DNA from: Monocercomonoides exilis
Taxonomy: Eukaryota > Preaxostyla > Oxymonadida > Polymastigidae
Assembly (NCBI GenBank): GCA_001643675.2
Contig: LSRY02000023.1
Coordinates: 1,217,001-1,281,000, forward strand
DNA length: 64,000 nucleotides
Direction of reading: 5' to 3'
The notes under the pieces are model-generated. The model was not told where the DNA came from. It searched no databases and saw only the letters and a program-made list of their open reading frames with translations. This document shows, piece by piece, positions 1-11,844 of the stretch. Position 1 is the stretch's first letter, and every line of letters starts with the position of its first letter. The translations under genes were made by a program, and so were the position numbers.

Positions 1-1
1 T

Positions 2-1441
2 CTGTTTGGGAGCGCTGATTCTCCATCAGCCACTGATTCTTTCGTTCTGAAGAACAGGAGTGAATCCAAAACAAGTGGAGATGAAAGGATTGCCGAAGGA
101 GGAAAGAAAGAAAGATCGATATGGCCAATAATTGTGATTGTGATGGCAATTATTCTTTTGATTGTTCTGATTATTTCTGTAATATTTATTGTTCGATGGA
201 GAAAAGCTAAAAATGAGAACGAAGATCTGAGAGAGATTGTGAATGACAATATCAAAAAGGATCCAAAGCTGATTGAGATGATGACGATGGAGATGTCGCC
301 TGAGGAACAGTGGCGAAGAGCCGAAAGAGAGGCAGAGAAGAAGAATGAGGAGAGGATAAAGAAAAGAGTGTATGCGAAAAGCCTTGGACATTCGGAGTCA
401 TCTGAGCATCTTCTATCTGAGAGTGGCTCAACTGAATATATTCTGGGGAGAGATTCAGACAAGATTCCAGATTGGGCTCTGGAGAAAGTGGACGAGGAGG
501 AGGAAGAAGAGACAAGAAAGAGAACGCCATCACCTTCCATTTCATCCACTTCAACAACTTCAACAACTAATTCAGATTCCACTTTTGTTCGGGGAGATGA
601 TCTGTGTCCAACCACCTCATCGATGTCGAATCTGGTGGATGCCATGGCATGCTCATCACCACATGAAAAGCTGATTGTTGACTTGAGGGATTCTCTGTTC
701 ATGTTGTTGCATGGGAGGAATGAGAAGAAAGAGATGGCGATTGGGAGTCTTCAGCAAAGAGAGCAGACAGCTGCTCAAATCCTGTTCTGGGTGGCGAATG
801 GAGCTCTCCATTCATTTGACGAGATGGAAAATACTCTTTCATCACTTTCCAATCTGAGTCCTCACATTGTGTTGCTTTCAGAACACATGGTGATCTGCAT
901 TGTGATGCATTCAGACTTCTCGTCTGATGATTCTGATTCCTCATCCATCTCTTCATCAACAGTGGTGACATCTGCCAGTGATGATGATGATGATGAAAGT
1001 GACTCTCTGCCCTCATCGGCGTTTGAGGATGAGGAAGACAACCGATATGAGTGTTTGCGGTGGAAAGCGCCCGAGTTGCTGATGAACAGGAAAATGGGGG
1101 CAACAAAGGAGTCGGTGGTGTTTTCGATTGGGATGATGCTGTGGGAGTGTCTGACGCTGCAGATCCCGTTTGGGGAGTATGAGGCAGAGGTTGCAGGAAA
1201 GAAGATTGTGAATGGAGTGAGACCAGAGATTGGGATGGCTGAAGAGTCGACGTTGGGAGAGGTCTCGAAGAATTGCATGCTCCAAACACCTTCGGAGCGT
1301 CCATCGTTGGTGACACTGAAGCGAGAGTTTATTCAGAGGTTTCCAGCAGGTGCCGTTGTGATGACAATTTCTGATGCAGTGGACGTTGAAGATGAGACAG
1401 ACGACTGCGAAGAGAGCAATAACAGTAGCTTGGAAGAATAG
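2..1441 (+). CDS. Membrane pseudokinase, C-terminal part (5' end outside window)
   Basis: The frame is open from base 2 to a TAG at 1439-1441 (479 codons) and continues off the left edge. In order it encodes the end of an ectodomain, a lysine-rich stretch, one strongly hydrophobic membrane segment (about residues 40-64, ending in VRWRK), a charged juxtamembrane region, a Ser/Thr/Asp-rich stretch, and a tail resembling a kinase C-lobe: RWKAPELL (APE-like), VFSIGMMLWECL and SERPSL. I see no glycine loop, no HRD and no DFG, and an Asp run (about 976-998) sits where the catalytic loop should be, so I infer a pseudokinase. The paralogue at the right window edge shows that the missing ectodomain is likely beta-helix-like. 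The partner and ligand are unknown. No internal stops, so this copy may be functional. Confidence 0.8.
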   Translation: MFGSADSPSATDSFVLKNRSESKTSGDERIAEGGKKERSIWPIIVIVMAIILLIVLIISVIFIVRWRKAKNENEDLREIVNDNIKKDPKLIEMMTMEMSPEEQWRRAEREAEKKNEERIKKRVYAKSLGHSESSEHLLSESGSTEYILGRDSDKIPDWALEKVDEEEEEETRKRTPSPSISSTSTTSTTNSDSTFVRGDDLCPTTSSMSNLVDAMACSSPHEKLIVDLRDSLFMLLHGRNEKKEMAIGSLQQREQTAAQILFWVANGALHSFDEMENTLSSLSNLSPHIVLLSEHMVICIVMHSDFSSDDSDSSSISSSTVVTSASDDDDDESDSLPSSAFEDEEDNRYECLRWKAPELLMNRKMGATKESVVFSIGMMLWECLTLQIPFGEYEAEVAGKKIVNGVRPEIGMAEESTLGEVSKNCMLQTPSERPSLVTLKREFIQRFPAGAVVMTISDAVDVEDETDDCEESNNSSLEE

Positions 1442-3139
1442 GGAGCATAGAGCGAGCGTTAAAGGACAGAGAATGGAAACCGTTGGATTGTTGTCTAGTC
1501 AAGATACCACAAACAGAATTATGAGGGGAAAATGATTATTTGCAGAATTCAGGTCTGATGGAGTGGAATGAAAAGGAAGAGTTTGGAGACGAACACTGAT
1601 CAAAGCTGATGTGCTGCGCAAGGCGAACAGAAGAAGTGGAGATGAGTGTGCACGAGAATGTCTGTCTCAAATATGGATGGACACATGGATATACAAAGGC
1701 ATTTTCTTCAATTTTCAGTTGAAACGTTTGTGTTTGTTTCCCAGTCTAACGATTTCTTCTTGATATTGCTGTTTTTATTTGAAGGTTGAAAAAGAGTTTC
1801 ACTTCGTTTGCCTATTCAGCATATTACATTTCCTTGAGTAGCATTGCTTGAATTTATATATTCATGCTTTATATTAGCTTTACTTCCACTTCACATTTAT
1901 TTTGCATGAATTTTGTATCTCCATTTTTTCTTTTATCTTTAATTCCACTTTTCAGTTTGTATTTTTTTCGTTTTGTTATTAATATTCACAATTACATTTT
2001 CCTTTCTCTTTTTGTCAAACTCCAGTTTGCCTGGCCATTTCTATTTGTTGAAATACCCCTTTCATCATCATCTTTTTCTTTTTCTTTTTCTTTTCTTTTC
2101 GTTTCTTTTTCTTTTTTTTAGACAAAAGCACTATTTCTTAATTCCTGCAACATGCAAAAAATTCAAATTTCATTTGAAGCAGAAATATATTCATGATTGT
2201 TTTCTCATCGAACACATCTCCTGTGCCCAGAAAATGATGATAAATCCTCATTTTCTCCTTTTGGATCGCCACAGTTTGTCGAATTGCTTTCTGAAAGAAT
2301 TTTGTTTTTTCCTCTTTTGAAGAAAAGCATTCACTCCGTTCCACGAATATCCGCTGCATCGATATCAAAAGCCTTTCTCTTCCTTCTCCTCCTCCTTTAT
2401 CCTTATTCAAATCATATTTTTTCAGAGCAATCCATTCTTTCACCAAAGATCAATGCTTAACATCATAATTGGCACATGCTTATCAAAACTTTGCAAGATC
2501 GTCTTCTCCAGCTCACTTGCAGCGGTCTGCATCACAACCCAAATAGACTGTTTTCACTTCCTACAAACCCATCATTCTCTGTGATGAGATGCCCTTTAAC
2601 AGCATCTGAATATCACAACTTTCTTTCCCAGTCAAACGTGATGGTGTTCTCCCAAAAGAATGCTAATAACCACCTCTGAAACACACGCGACAGCTCCGGC
2701 TGGTTAACCAGGTGGATAATCACAAAAGTGCGCGTTGCCTCCAGAGAAAGAAAGGCATACGCTTATGCAGGGACATCAAATGAGCCAGAAGCTGGCAAAG
2801 GAGACACTCTAGGTGAACATTTATTTCCTGGCACGACGAGGCTGACCCGTAAGCTCCGCTCAAAGAGCCCTGAGGCCGAGCACAGGCAGAATGCGCAGAA
2901 TCAGAGGAGGGAGAGCGCACGTGCAAAGCAGCAGTGCGGAAGGAGGTTGTTTTCAGGCGCTATCTCGATGCCCCCCTGCAGGAGATACGACATCCATAAG
3001 AATGCTAACAACGCTGCCAGCGACTCTCACTCGTCCACAAACACACCATACGAAATACAAAATACAAAAATCATCTTTTTTTCGTGACATACTTGCCCGA
3101 TTGCATATGTCGCATGAAGTTAGGATATCTTTTGCGTTC
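1442..3139. other. Spacer without a confident gene
   Basis: Mostly AT-rich, with T/TTC-rich runs near 2060-2125. A minus-strand open stretch at 2138-2446 encodes a charged peptide but has only a TTG-type start and no recognisable domain. I could not build a spliced gene here. Confidence 0.5.
2690..3060. other. GC-rich island of unknown nature
   Basis: About 370 bp of clearly higher GC inside AT-rich spacer. A plus frame is open from 2728 to 3087 but begins with GTG, and a minus frame is open across 2720-2926. Neither peptide resembles a family I know. A short perfect stem (GCCAG-AAG-CTGGC, near 2787) is present. It could be remains of a coding exon or of a non-coding RNA gene; I cannot decide. 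Confidence 0.3.
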
Positions 3140-4515
3140 ATTTCTGTTCCACAGCGTCCCCAATTGCAACAAACTCTTCCATCGTCTCTCTCTGCCTGTC
3201 CGAGTTCAAATTCAGCAATCCTTCATCTGATACCAAGGACCCATTCTCCTCTTTTTTTCTTCTCTCTTCCATCTCTCACAAACAGCCTCTCTCCAACAAA
3301 CGTATTGCTCATCATCCCGTCCGACTGTATCATCCCTTCCACAATTAACTTCTTCACAATTTACTCCCGCTCTGCACACAGCTCCACCAACATCCCCGTC
3401 ACCGTCATCGTCACCAGATAATCCTGCCAACTCCCTCTTGCACTCTCGTCAACCAGCCTCAAAAACCTCAAATGCAGCCATTCAACTTCCAGAATCTGCA
3501 CCTATTCTTCTTCCTCTTCCTCTTCCTTCTCCAAATCAATAGAGCCGCCCTTTCCTCCTTGTTCCTCATTCATCCCCAAATCATTCGTCAATATTTGCAT
3601 CTGTTCCACATCTTTCCCCACACTTCTTTCACTTCCATCTGAAATCATACCAAAAGATCCATCTTCTGAGTCTTCTTCTGCTCTCCTGTTCTCCAGTTGG
3701 GTTCCACCGGATGGAGAAGAACTGCACACTTCAGGTTTCGCTGAATGCTGCTTGTCTGCCTCCATCCCCGCCTTCACAAGCCTCAGCCCACTCGGCCCAA
3801 GCGCCTCCACAACCAACAGTACCATTGCACTTTCCAACTTCCCCTGCTTCTCTTTGATTCTCTCCATAAACTCTCTGTGCACTGTCCGATACCCGCCTTT
3901 CACTCCATTTCCTCCTCCTTCCTCTGCCTTTTCTCACTTCTCCAGCACTGCCAACAAAAGGGCCACATCCTCCATTCTCGTCCCCGCTGCCGACAGCCCC
4001 TTCCCCACAATCTCCCCCACTTCACACACTGCAACCCCTCGCCCCAACACTTCGCCGTCCAGCTTCACCACCACACGCCTCTACCACGGAGATCACCATA
4101 TCTGCAGTGACAGGTCAAACAAATCGTAGATTGAAGGGAACGCATTCACATCTGCTGCCGCAAAGATCCACTTACTCCCCGACTTAGTTCCGACTGATAC
4201 TGCAAGCGACGGAAGCGGTGTCACCAGCGGAACCGAAAGCATCTCCGGAAGTTCCATAACGCAAGCACACACAACACCTCCAGACAGAACTGCACGCTGC
4301 GCCTTAGCATAACCTCGCGGAGCTCATTGCAACCGCAGTGATGGTTTCTTGTGATTTGCACACATCCCAGCCGCCGCTAGATATCGTCCATCACTGCTGC
4401 AGATGTGAATAACACCTCCACAGCCGAGGTATCTGAAGTGTCAATCGCAGGTGCTGATGACGAAGATGATGGCTGCCCAACCCGTTCCGCCTTCTTCTCT
4501 TCGTTTCCCTGCAAT
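3140..4515 (-). pseudogene. Decayed protein-coding gene, several stops and frameshifts
   Basis: Read on the minus strand, successive pieces in different frames form one plausible protein. A segment starting at about 4510 follows an acceptor-like TTGCAG. Then come pieces containing VMELPEMLSVPLVTPL and KWIFAAADVNAFPSIYDL, then VVVKLDGEVLGRGVAVCEV and MEDVALLLAVLEK. A TGA at 3934-3936 follows, then VKGGYRTVHREFMERI and MVLLVVEALGPSGLRLV. The largest intact piece ends in an acidic tail at 3502. Further pieces (LIVEGMIQSDGMMSN and TMEEFVAIGDAVEQK) lie at about 3145-3370. At least one more stop (near 4082) and two or more frame changes break it. Base composition is GC-richer than the flanks, as expected for former coding DNA. 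I do not recognise the family; the alternation of short hydrophobic strands suggests a globular repeat protein. Confidence 0.6.
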
Positions 4516-4924
4516 TGAAATGGCGAAGCAACAATGTTTGCAGTTTCAAACGAGAAAGACGAGGCAGATAAGATGAGATGAAAGAATGCGAAGAAGAAAA
4601 ATTCGATTAAATACCTCTCTCATCAAGCATGTTCAATGAATAAGATCTTTTTTTTTCCTTCTTTTCCTCTTCCCCTTCCTCTTTCTCCTCTTCCTCCTCT
4701 TCCTCTGCTTCTTATTTCTCGCGCATTTCATTCTTTCTTTTTAAAATATGTTCTGAAGACAAATATGATGCATCTAAAACACTCAAAAAGAACTGAATTC
4801 ACACAAAGCAGAAGCAAATGAACAGTTTCTATTTCATAATTGCCTCACTCTCATGTTAACTTTGCTCATTGACTCACAATAGTTCAAAAGTTTGTCAATA
4901 CGTTTATTGTCCTCTTTCACTCTC

Positions 4925-5458
4925 ATAAAGGATATTTCGACTTCTTCTTCTTAGCATTCGTTTTCTTCTTTTCTTTTGTTAAATTGTTGAAAATAAAAAA
5001 GAAACATAAATGAAATAAATACTGGATAACACACTTCAATTTAACCAAATACTTCAATTGTTGTCTGGTTGCTCTTGTTAGACTTATCTCAGCATCGCTC
5101 GATTTGTGTCCGCCTTTACTCCGAAATCCGCACTGATTTTGGAGAATCAACAACAATCATCAAAACAACCCTAAATGATGATTATCCTAGAAACGAAACA
5201 AACGAACTTACAGATAAAAACACGGCAAGTGGCAATCACCATTGAATGATTAAAATGTTGAAATAATCTTTAAAAATTCGATTGTAATTTGATTCCAACA
5301 TTGCATTAACTTCAGTTCGCCTTCTCAAATTTTTTCCATCTTCGCTTGGCCTCAAAGCCTTTTGGAATAGAATCTCTTTCATTGATCCATTAACAATGTC
5401 GTCCGTTATTTCCTGATAAGGTCTCTTATGCGTTCAATTATCATGCGCTAAACCAATT
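4925..5458 (-). other. Possible small spliced gene or gene fragment
   Basis: A minus-strand piece (about 5270-5458) reads QEITDDIVNGSMKEILFQ followed by ALRPSEDGKNLRRRTEVNAM. A donor-like GTAAGT (near 5211) and an acceptor-like CAAAATCAG (near 5143) bracket a short intron, after which a second piece reads CGFRSKGGHKSSDAEISL and ends in a lysine-rich tail near 4925. An in-frame TGA lies between the first piece and the donor, so I cannot join them cleanly. No family recognised. The surrounding 4516-6158 is otherwise AT-rich, with no gene I can support. Confidence 0.3.
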
Positions 5459-6158
5459 AAAAACTGTGAATTGATGAAAGCTTCATCCACTCCTTCATTT
5501 TTCATTCAGCTTGAACAACCCATCAAGAGACGAACTCATAATAATAATTTCCCGATAGTTAATAACTATGCTCAGCACATGAAATTTGAAATGTCCACGG
5601 AAACTTGCAAACATTTTGAAATGACAGTTAACATTATCTCGATGAAGAAAAGCTTCCAGACAACTGTAATTGTGAGCGCCAAAATCTAAATACGAAAATT
5701 TGAATTTTCAATTGCATTGGTGATAAAATGCACAGTTTAATGTGCAAATTGTTGCTTTTTTGTCACTTTTTTGTAAAGTTCAAAAAAGCACCAAATTTCC
5801 CCCTCTTTGTTCAACTCAGAATGTTAAAATAGATATTTTTTTAACACTTAATGTAAACTATATATGGCATATATTCCAATGTGTTCATAATTTCACGAAA
5901 TTCAATTCAGATCTTTTGAATAAATTACTGTTGGTTCGATCAGACAGAAATTTAACTCTTTCGTATTTGACTCAATATAGCATGTACCGTTGACTTTTTT
6001 GTGATTTGTTTTTTAACATAGATTTTCACAAAGCAAAGGAATTGAGTTTGGCCTTTATCTTTGTTTTGTCAATTATCAGCAATGTTTGTTTTTCTGTTTG
6101 TTTTTCTATTTTTCATTTGAAATTTTGCGCAAATTGATCTTTGCTAATAATAGACAGA

Positions 6159-7611
6159 ATGGAAATGTTTGATGAAGACAAATTTAATGGTGATATTAAG
6201 GAGCCGTCTCTTGCAAGCAAGTTTTCAAGTTTGTGAATTTTTTCTATTTTTTGAGTGTTCAGCGCTTTCTGTCATAAATAAATTCATTGAAGAATTGCTT
6301 TCTGAACTGAAAGAATGCAATGAAGATGAACAGAGAAAGAAAATCGGAGAAATGAATGAAATAGTTGATGAAATGAATATGAAAGAATTCGACTCCATTT
6401 TAACGATAGAATTGTTCAATAAAATTAACAATTTGATGAAAGAAAAGAAGCCATCATTTGATAATCCCTCAGTATGCTGAAACATTTTGGATATCACAAA
6501 ACGTTGTTGAATTTCCGGAATGACAGTTTTAACTATTCTTTACTTGATGACAAAGTTCAAAATATGATTGAAGAAGAGGATAAAAAAGAAGAAAAGAACG
6601 AAAGGCGTCTGATTGATCTCTGTGAATGCTATCTTTTGCTGAACGATGAAGAAATTCCTGATGAATTGCTTTCAATCATTGTGCCTTGCCTTCTGAAGAT
6701 TGCCTCGAAGAAAGACAAGACCGAAGAAATTCAGAAGGAAGTGGAAACAGCGTTGCTGGCTTTGGGCAATATTGGATTTTGGGTTTGAGAACCTTTTTCC
6801 CGTTTTGATATTGTTGAATTACATTTCCCCCCTTATTTCTGATTAGGAATTAGAAGAAGAACTGTATTTGAAGGAGATGAAAGATATCATCAATTATCAT
6901 CAAAAGCATCACAATCTGACACGACTTGCGTATCAATCTGCTTGGCAATTTTTTATATACAGATTCTTCAATGATGACAGCTTGGAAGAAGTGATTGCGA
7001 ATAAACTGCATTTTGCGAGAGAAGCAAGAAGAGAAATCGAAGAACTGACAAGATGCATTGACTGGAAGAGGAAAAAAGAGGGAAGAAGAAGGAAAGAAGC
7101 GAAAGAAGTTCGGATAATAAAGAGATGGATCCAAACATTTGAAAAATTTTTTCTATCATGCTCATTGTGGAATGAAGAATATGAAGAGATCATTGGGAGT
7201 ATTGTGAGGGTATTTCGAGCATCAAAGGATAAATACAGAGAAATTTGTAAGGGATGCATTTCTTCCTTGAGAAATGCAGCACAAAATAGAGACGTGAAAG
7301 TTGATGACTTGCTGAAAGGCAGAGCAGTTGATGCTGTTTTGGAGGAGATTCAGCGACCAACGTTGAATGGCAAAATTGCATTTGAAAGCTTGCAATTCTT
7401 TACGAATGTTTCAAGAAGATTGAAAGAAGAGGCGGATGGAGAAACTGATGAAGCGAAAAGAAAATTGGAAAAACGGAAAATATTTGAAAAGATGGAAGAA
7501 GATGGATACAAAGATAACATTTCATGCTTTCTTGAAACTTTAGAGCGTTTTAAAGGAAATAATAATTTTTTCGTATCTTTGAATATTTGTGATTATCTTG
7601 TGTATATTTGA
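6159..7611 (+). pseudogene. Charged helical multicopy-family protein, copy A, frameshifted
   Basis: Three exons can be built: 6159-6228, 6263-6782 and 6847-7611. The introns are 6229-6262 (only 34 nt, GTTTGT...CAG) and 6783-6846 (64 nt, GTTTGA...TAG). Exon 1 starts MEMFDEDKFNGDIKE. The protein is Glu/Lys-rich and almost all predicted helix; landmarks are LFNKIN, LIDLCECYLLL, YLKEMKDIINYHQKHHN, SAWQFFIYRF and LEEIQRPTLN. Comparison with copy B shows that a single missing base near 6465-6473 shifts the frame: the upstream frame stops at 6480 and the homologous frame resumes by 6474. A GT-AG pair here (6472-6526) would remove conserved sequence and still leave the frame wrong, so I call a frameshift, not an intron. 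Function unknown; no membrane segment or signal peptide. An assembly error could mimic this. Confidence 0.65.
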
Positions 7612-8042
7612 GGAAAAAAGAGGAATTTCACTTTGAATGCTAAAAATCAGAAGAACTGTAAAATAACAAACATTTTTTCCTTATCTAAAATTATTTTATA
7701 AAGGAAATTTCAGATTTGAAACAACAGAGTTTTTTTATTGAATGAGTTTGACGAATATTGGATTTTTTTTTAAAAAGCTGAAAATATTTCTTTCACAAAA
7801 AAATTAAATGAATATACCAAATTTAATTCTTTTGCTATTTCAGTTCTTATTTCTTATTTTAAATTATATTCTTTTTTACAAATGTTCCTTTTTCTTGAAA
7901 AGTCTTGATATTCTTTGAGAAAACATTTTCATCTATTTTTCATATCATAATTCCTTTATTTCTCAAGTGAATGAGTGTTCTTCACAAAAAATAATAAAAT
8001 GGAAATGCAAAAAGATGAAGTGAATGAAAGAAATCAGATAAA
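7612..8042. other. AT-rich spacer between convergent copies
   Basis: About 430 bp of AT-rich DNA between the 3' ends of the two helical-family copies. I see no gene. Confidence 0.7.
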
Positions 8043-9356
8043 CTACAAATACACAAAATAATTCGAACAATTCTTAATCAAATGAATATCGCCAAACTCC
8101 CATTTATAAATACGATAGCACAATCTGATGATGATATCTTCATATCCTTCTTCTTCCAATTTGTCAAATACCTTCCTTTTCAACTCTTTTCTTTCCTCTT
8201 CTTCCATTTCGCCTTCAACCTTCACAATAAATAACCTTGAAATAGATTCAAAAATTTCCATGAAATCTTTTCTCATTTCGTCATCCAGTGTTGGCCGCTG
8301 AACCTCCTCCAAAATAATATTAACAGCTCCTCCTTTCAATAAGTCTACAACCTCCGCTGTTCTGTTTTTCACTGATCTGTTAAACGTTTCGACACATTGC
8401 AAGCAAATATCCTGACAATTATTCTTCACTGCTCGATATGCACTTGCGATGCTTCCAATGAGCCTATCACGCTCTTCACTCAATTCGAATAACGATAAGT
8501 AATAACCAATTGCAGCCAGCCATCTCATCAATGCAAGCTCTTCTTTCGCTTCTTTTCCTCTTTCCTCTACTTTTTTTCTTTCCCAATCAATACACCTTGC
8601 CAGCTCTTCCAACTCTCTTGCTACTTCATTCACAAAATGCAGTTCATTCACAATCACTTCTTTCAAGCTTTCGTCTTTGTTTAATCTGTATATTAAAAAT
8701 TGCCAAGCAGACTGATAGGCGAGTCGTGTCATATTGCGATGCTTCTGATGATATTTAATGATTTCTGTTATTTCCTTCAAATACACTTTTTGTTCGATAT
8801 ACTTACAAGAAATTAGATTTAAAAAAAGCAAACATGATAAAAATGAAAAAGAAGTGTTCAGACATGACATAGTGGAGCGTTCCTCAAAGCTAGCATAGCT
8901 ATTTCTACTTCTTTTTGCATTTCCATGTTCTCTTCTTTCCTCAATGCAACTTTCAGAAGGTAAGAAACACAGACTGAATTTAATTCTGGTGGGAAATAGA
9001 AGCTCAAAGAGGTATAGAATTCACAAAGATCAACAAGAAGCTTTTCGTTTTTTCCTTCTTTTTTCTGTTCTTCATTAATAATCATCTTCTCAATTCTTCT
9101 GCTCAGCGAAGATTCTTTAAAGTGTATATTCCATATATATTTCATCACTTTGTTATATCCAATGCGCTTCAATAACAACAATGCATTTTCCATTGACATT
9201 TTCTTTTCTTCAATCACGTTGTCTATTTTATTGAACAATTCTTCTGTGAAAATAGATTCAAATTCTTCTTCATTCATTTCATCTAATGTATTGCTCATTT
9301 CTTCGATTTTTTGTTTCTGCTCAGCGTCGGTGCATTTTTCCAATTGCAACAGTTTT
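8043..9356 (-). CDS. Charged helical multicopy-family protein, copy B (5' end unresolved)
   Basis: Minus-strand gene with exons 8864-about 9356 and 8043-8801, joined over a 62-nt intron (8802-8863, GTCTGA...TAAG) that keeps the frame (...PLCH then YIEQKVYLKE). Landmarks match copy A in order: LFNKID, LLVDLCEFY, YLLKVAL, IIKYHQKHRN, SAWQFLIYRL, LEEVQRPTLD and a C-terminal NYFVYL. An AAAG acceptor near 9357 implies one or more upstream exons; a GTATGT donor lies near 9421, but I found no ATG exon that fits. No stops or frameshifts in the visible part, so this copy looks intact. It is predicted soluble and helical, perhaps an armadillo/HEAT-like array (inference). Function unknown. It faces copy A tail to tail, consistent with an inverted duplication. 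Confidence 0.7.
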
Positions 9357-11811
9357 TCTTTAAAATTGGAAAATAAAGCAATAAATCATCTTAACAATCG
9401 TTTTCTCATAATATAGACATACCAAGAAATACACGTTTTGCTGAAAAAGACTGTGCAATGGTTAAATGATTTCAAAACAATTTATAAATTCATTTTCAAA
9501 ATATTCGTTGAATATTCGCATCAAATGAATTAAAAATACCAAGCCAAAATTGTTAAAAAAAACACAGGATTCGAAACCTCTTTTGGCATCACTGATTTTT
9601 GCATCAAAACAAGAAAATCTATGAAACAAAATAATCTTCTTTCTTGGAAAGTAAATAAGGGTTCACAACCTATAATTTTATAAGTGAAGATTTTTAATTT
9701 TTGATTGTCTGCAGCCAGAGCATGTTTGAGTGATTGGACACAAGCCCACGAATGCATCCATGCGAATTATAGCATTGCAGAAGAATAGGAATTTTATTTG
9801 CAGATGGAGGAGCGAGTGGCTGTATGCATCGATTGTTTGCGAAAAGGAAATTGATAGGGGAAACTGCACGAAATTTGAACTTGGTTGTATATTGCAAAAC
9901 ATATGGTGTAACATCTGCTGCGATGTTTTGAATGAGGAACAACTCAAGCAAGATGCAGAAAAAACGGGCAGAATGCGAGAGAGATAGAATTGAACCGCTT
10001 GTTCATTTTGTGGGAAATATTGTGTACTTGGCATATCTTTTGCCCAGGACTTGTTTGACATGGGCTTATTGGGGGGAAGATTTTATTTGTGGAAAAGGAA
10101 AGGGAATTTGGGATTAAACAATGAAGGAAGCGAGTTGAACAAAGCACTCAACAGGCCTTGACAACAAACGCATTGCCATTTACACGAATCCTACTGGCAT
10201 GCTGTCAGCAAAGACATGACGTTGAATAAGTCTTTGAAAAGGAGTTCATTACTTTATCATTTGGATAATATAATCTTTCAGTTGCATCATTATCGGTTTC
10301 ATAAAGGATTTTCTGCTTTCGATGATGTTCTTTGCCAACCATTTGTTATCCAGTAGTCTGTTTTTTTATGTGGTGAAAGGCAATTTTGGAGAGCAAAAAA
10401 GCCAGCTGGGCTGATAATTACCAATCCATTGGAGATGGGAAAATATTTCAAGACCACAAAAATGGTTTGACTGTTTTTGTTTTGTTCATTTTTCTTTTAA
10501 GATGTTCTTTGAATGAATACAGATTGGTTACGAACAGGAATACCATTGAATGAAGCCTTTTTATCCTTTTTCAAAAGATTCAGAAGTTTTGGAATTATTC
10601 ATGTTTGGATTGCTTTCAACGACTTCATTCATGGCTTCCTCCATCTGTCTTGCATACTGCATAACCAGACAACGTTTAAGATAAGCTTTAAAGAGAGAAA
10701 AAGCAGTTTGTTTGGTTTTTTTGTTGAGAATGTTTGTCAGAAGCGACTCATTTGTTGGGGCTGATGATCTGGCTGGGCATTCACATTCAGAAAGCATCCA
10801 ACTTTTTTGTGATTCATCATTTCTCCGTCATTTCCAAGAATTGTTAGATGTGAACAGCCATTTTAATGCTTTCATTACAAGATTCAAAATTCTGTGAAAA
10901 TTACAGAATTGGATGAAATGCGATAGGAATAATGTAATTTTTAACAGAAGAAATAATTGGAATACTTCCAAAAAGAGAAGAGAAAAAGGGGGGAAGATGC
11001 AGCGATTGACAAGAAAACTACGGAAAAATCATTGAGGATGAAGAGAAAGAGGAAGAAGAAGAAGAAAGAAAAGATAAACCTTCATTTTTGAAGATTACTC
11101 CACTTTTCATGAAGCGAAGATCGAAAAGTACAAAAGAGAAGAAACAGAATACTTCGAAATCAGCTTTGAGAAAAGAAGAAGAAAAATATTTGAATTAATT
11201 TAAAATGTGAGCTTCCAAACAGATCAGCAGAAAAGGGGAATTTTCATGGAGAAAAATGAAAAAAGTTGAAAAGAAGAAAAAATATCATTAAAACAATAGC
11301 GGGGAAAATCAAGTGAAGAGGTATGTTTATCCGGATGCTGCTAATTCTCAGGATGTGGTTCTCGAATATTTACAAGCAGGATTTTGAGGATGTCAGCAGA
11401 AGAAGCATGAAAGATGAAGGAAAATGAGAAAGAATACGCATTTTCCATATTGAGGGATGTGATGGGGAACAGAATTTACTGAGAAAAGAGAGATAGAGAG
11501 GAAAGATTGAACTGATAAAGTTGAAGAAAGAAGGGGGGAAATGAATGGAAATGAGGATAAGGAAGAAGAAAAGAAAGAAAAATGGAAATGGAAAAAGAGA
11601 AAGAGAATGATAAACAAAAGGAATTTGCATATTTCTTTCAACCAAACAGCATTTATATGCTCAGAAAAATGCATTTCCTTTCCAATTACACTTCGTAATC
11701 AAATCTTCTTCTTCCTCTTCCTCCTCCTCCTCTTCTTCCTCTTCTTCCTCTTCCTCCTCCTCTTATTCTTCTTCTTCTTCCTCCTCCTCTTCTTCTTCTT
11801 CTTCTTCTTCT

Positions 11812-11844
<33 letters not shown>

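Noticed and set aside
3752-4129. Plus-strand Pro/Ser/Thr-rich ORFs
   Set aside because: They are antisense to the minus-strand relic, whose pieces look far more protein-like.
6472-6526. A GT-AG pair that might splice out the copy A frameshift
   Set aside because: It would delete sequence conserved as coding in copy B, and the phases on the two sides do not match.
9560-9585. GGATTCGAAACC, similar to a tRNA B box
   Set aside because: No A box or cloverleaf can be built around it.
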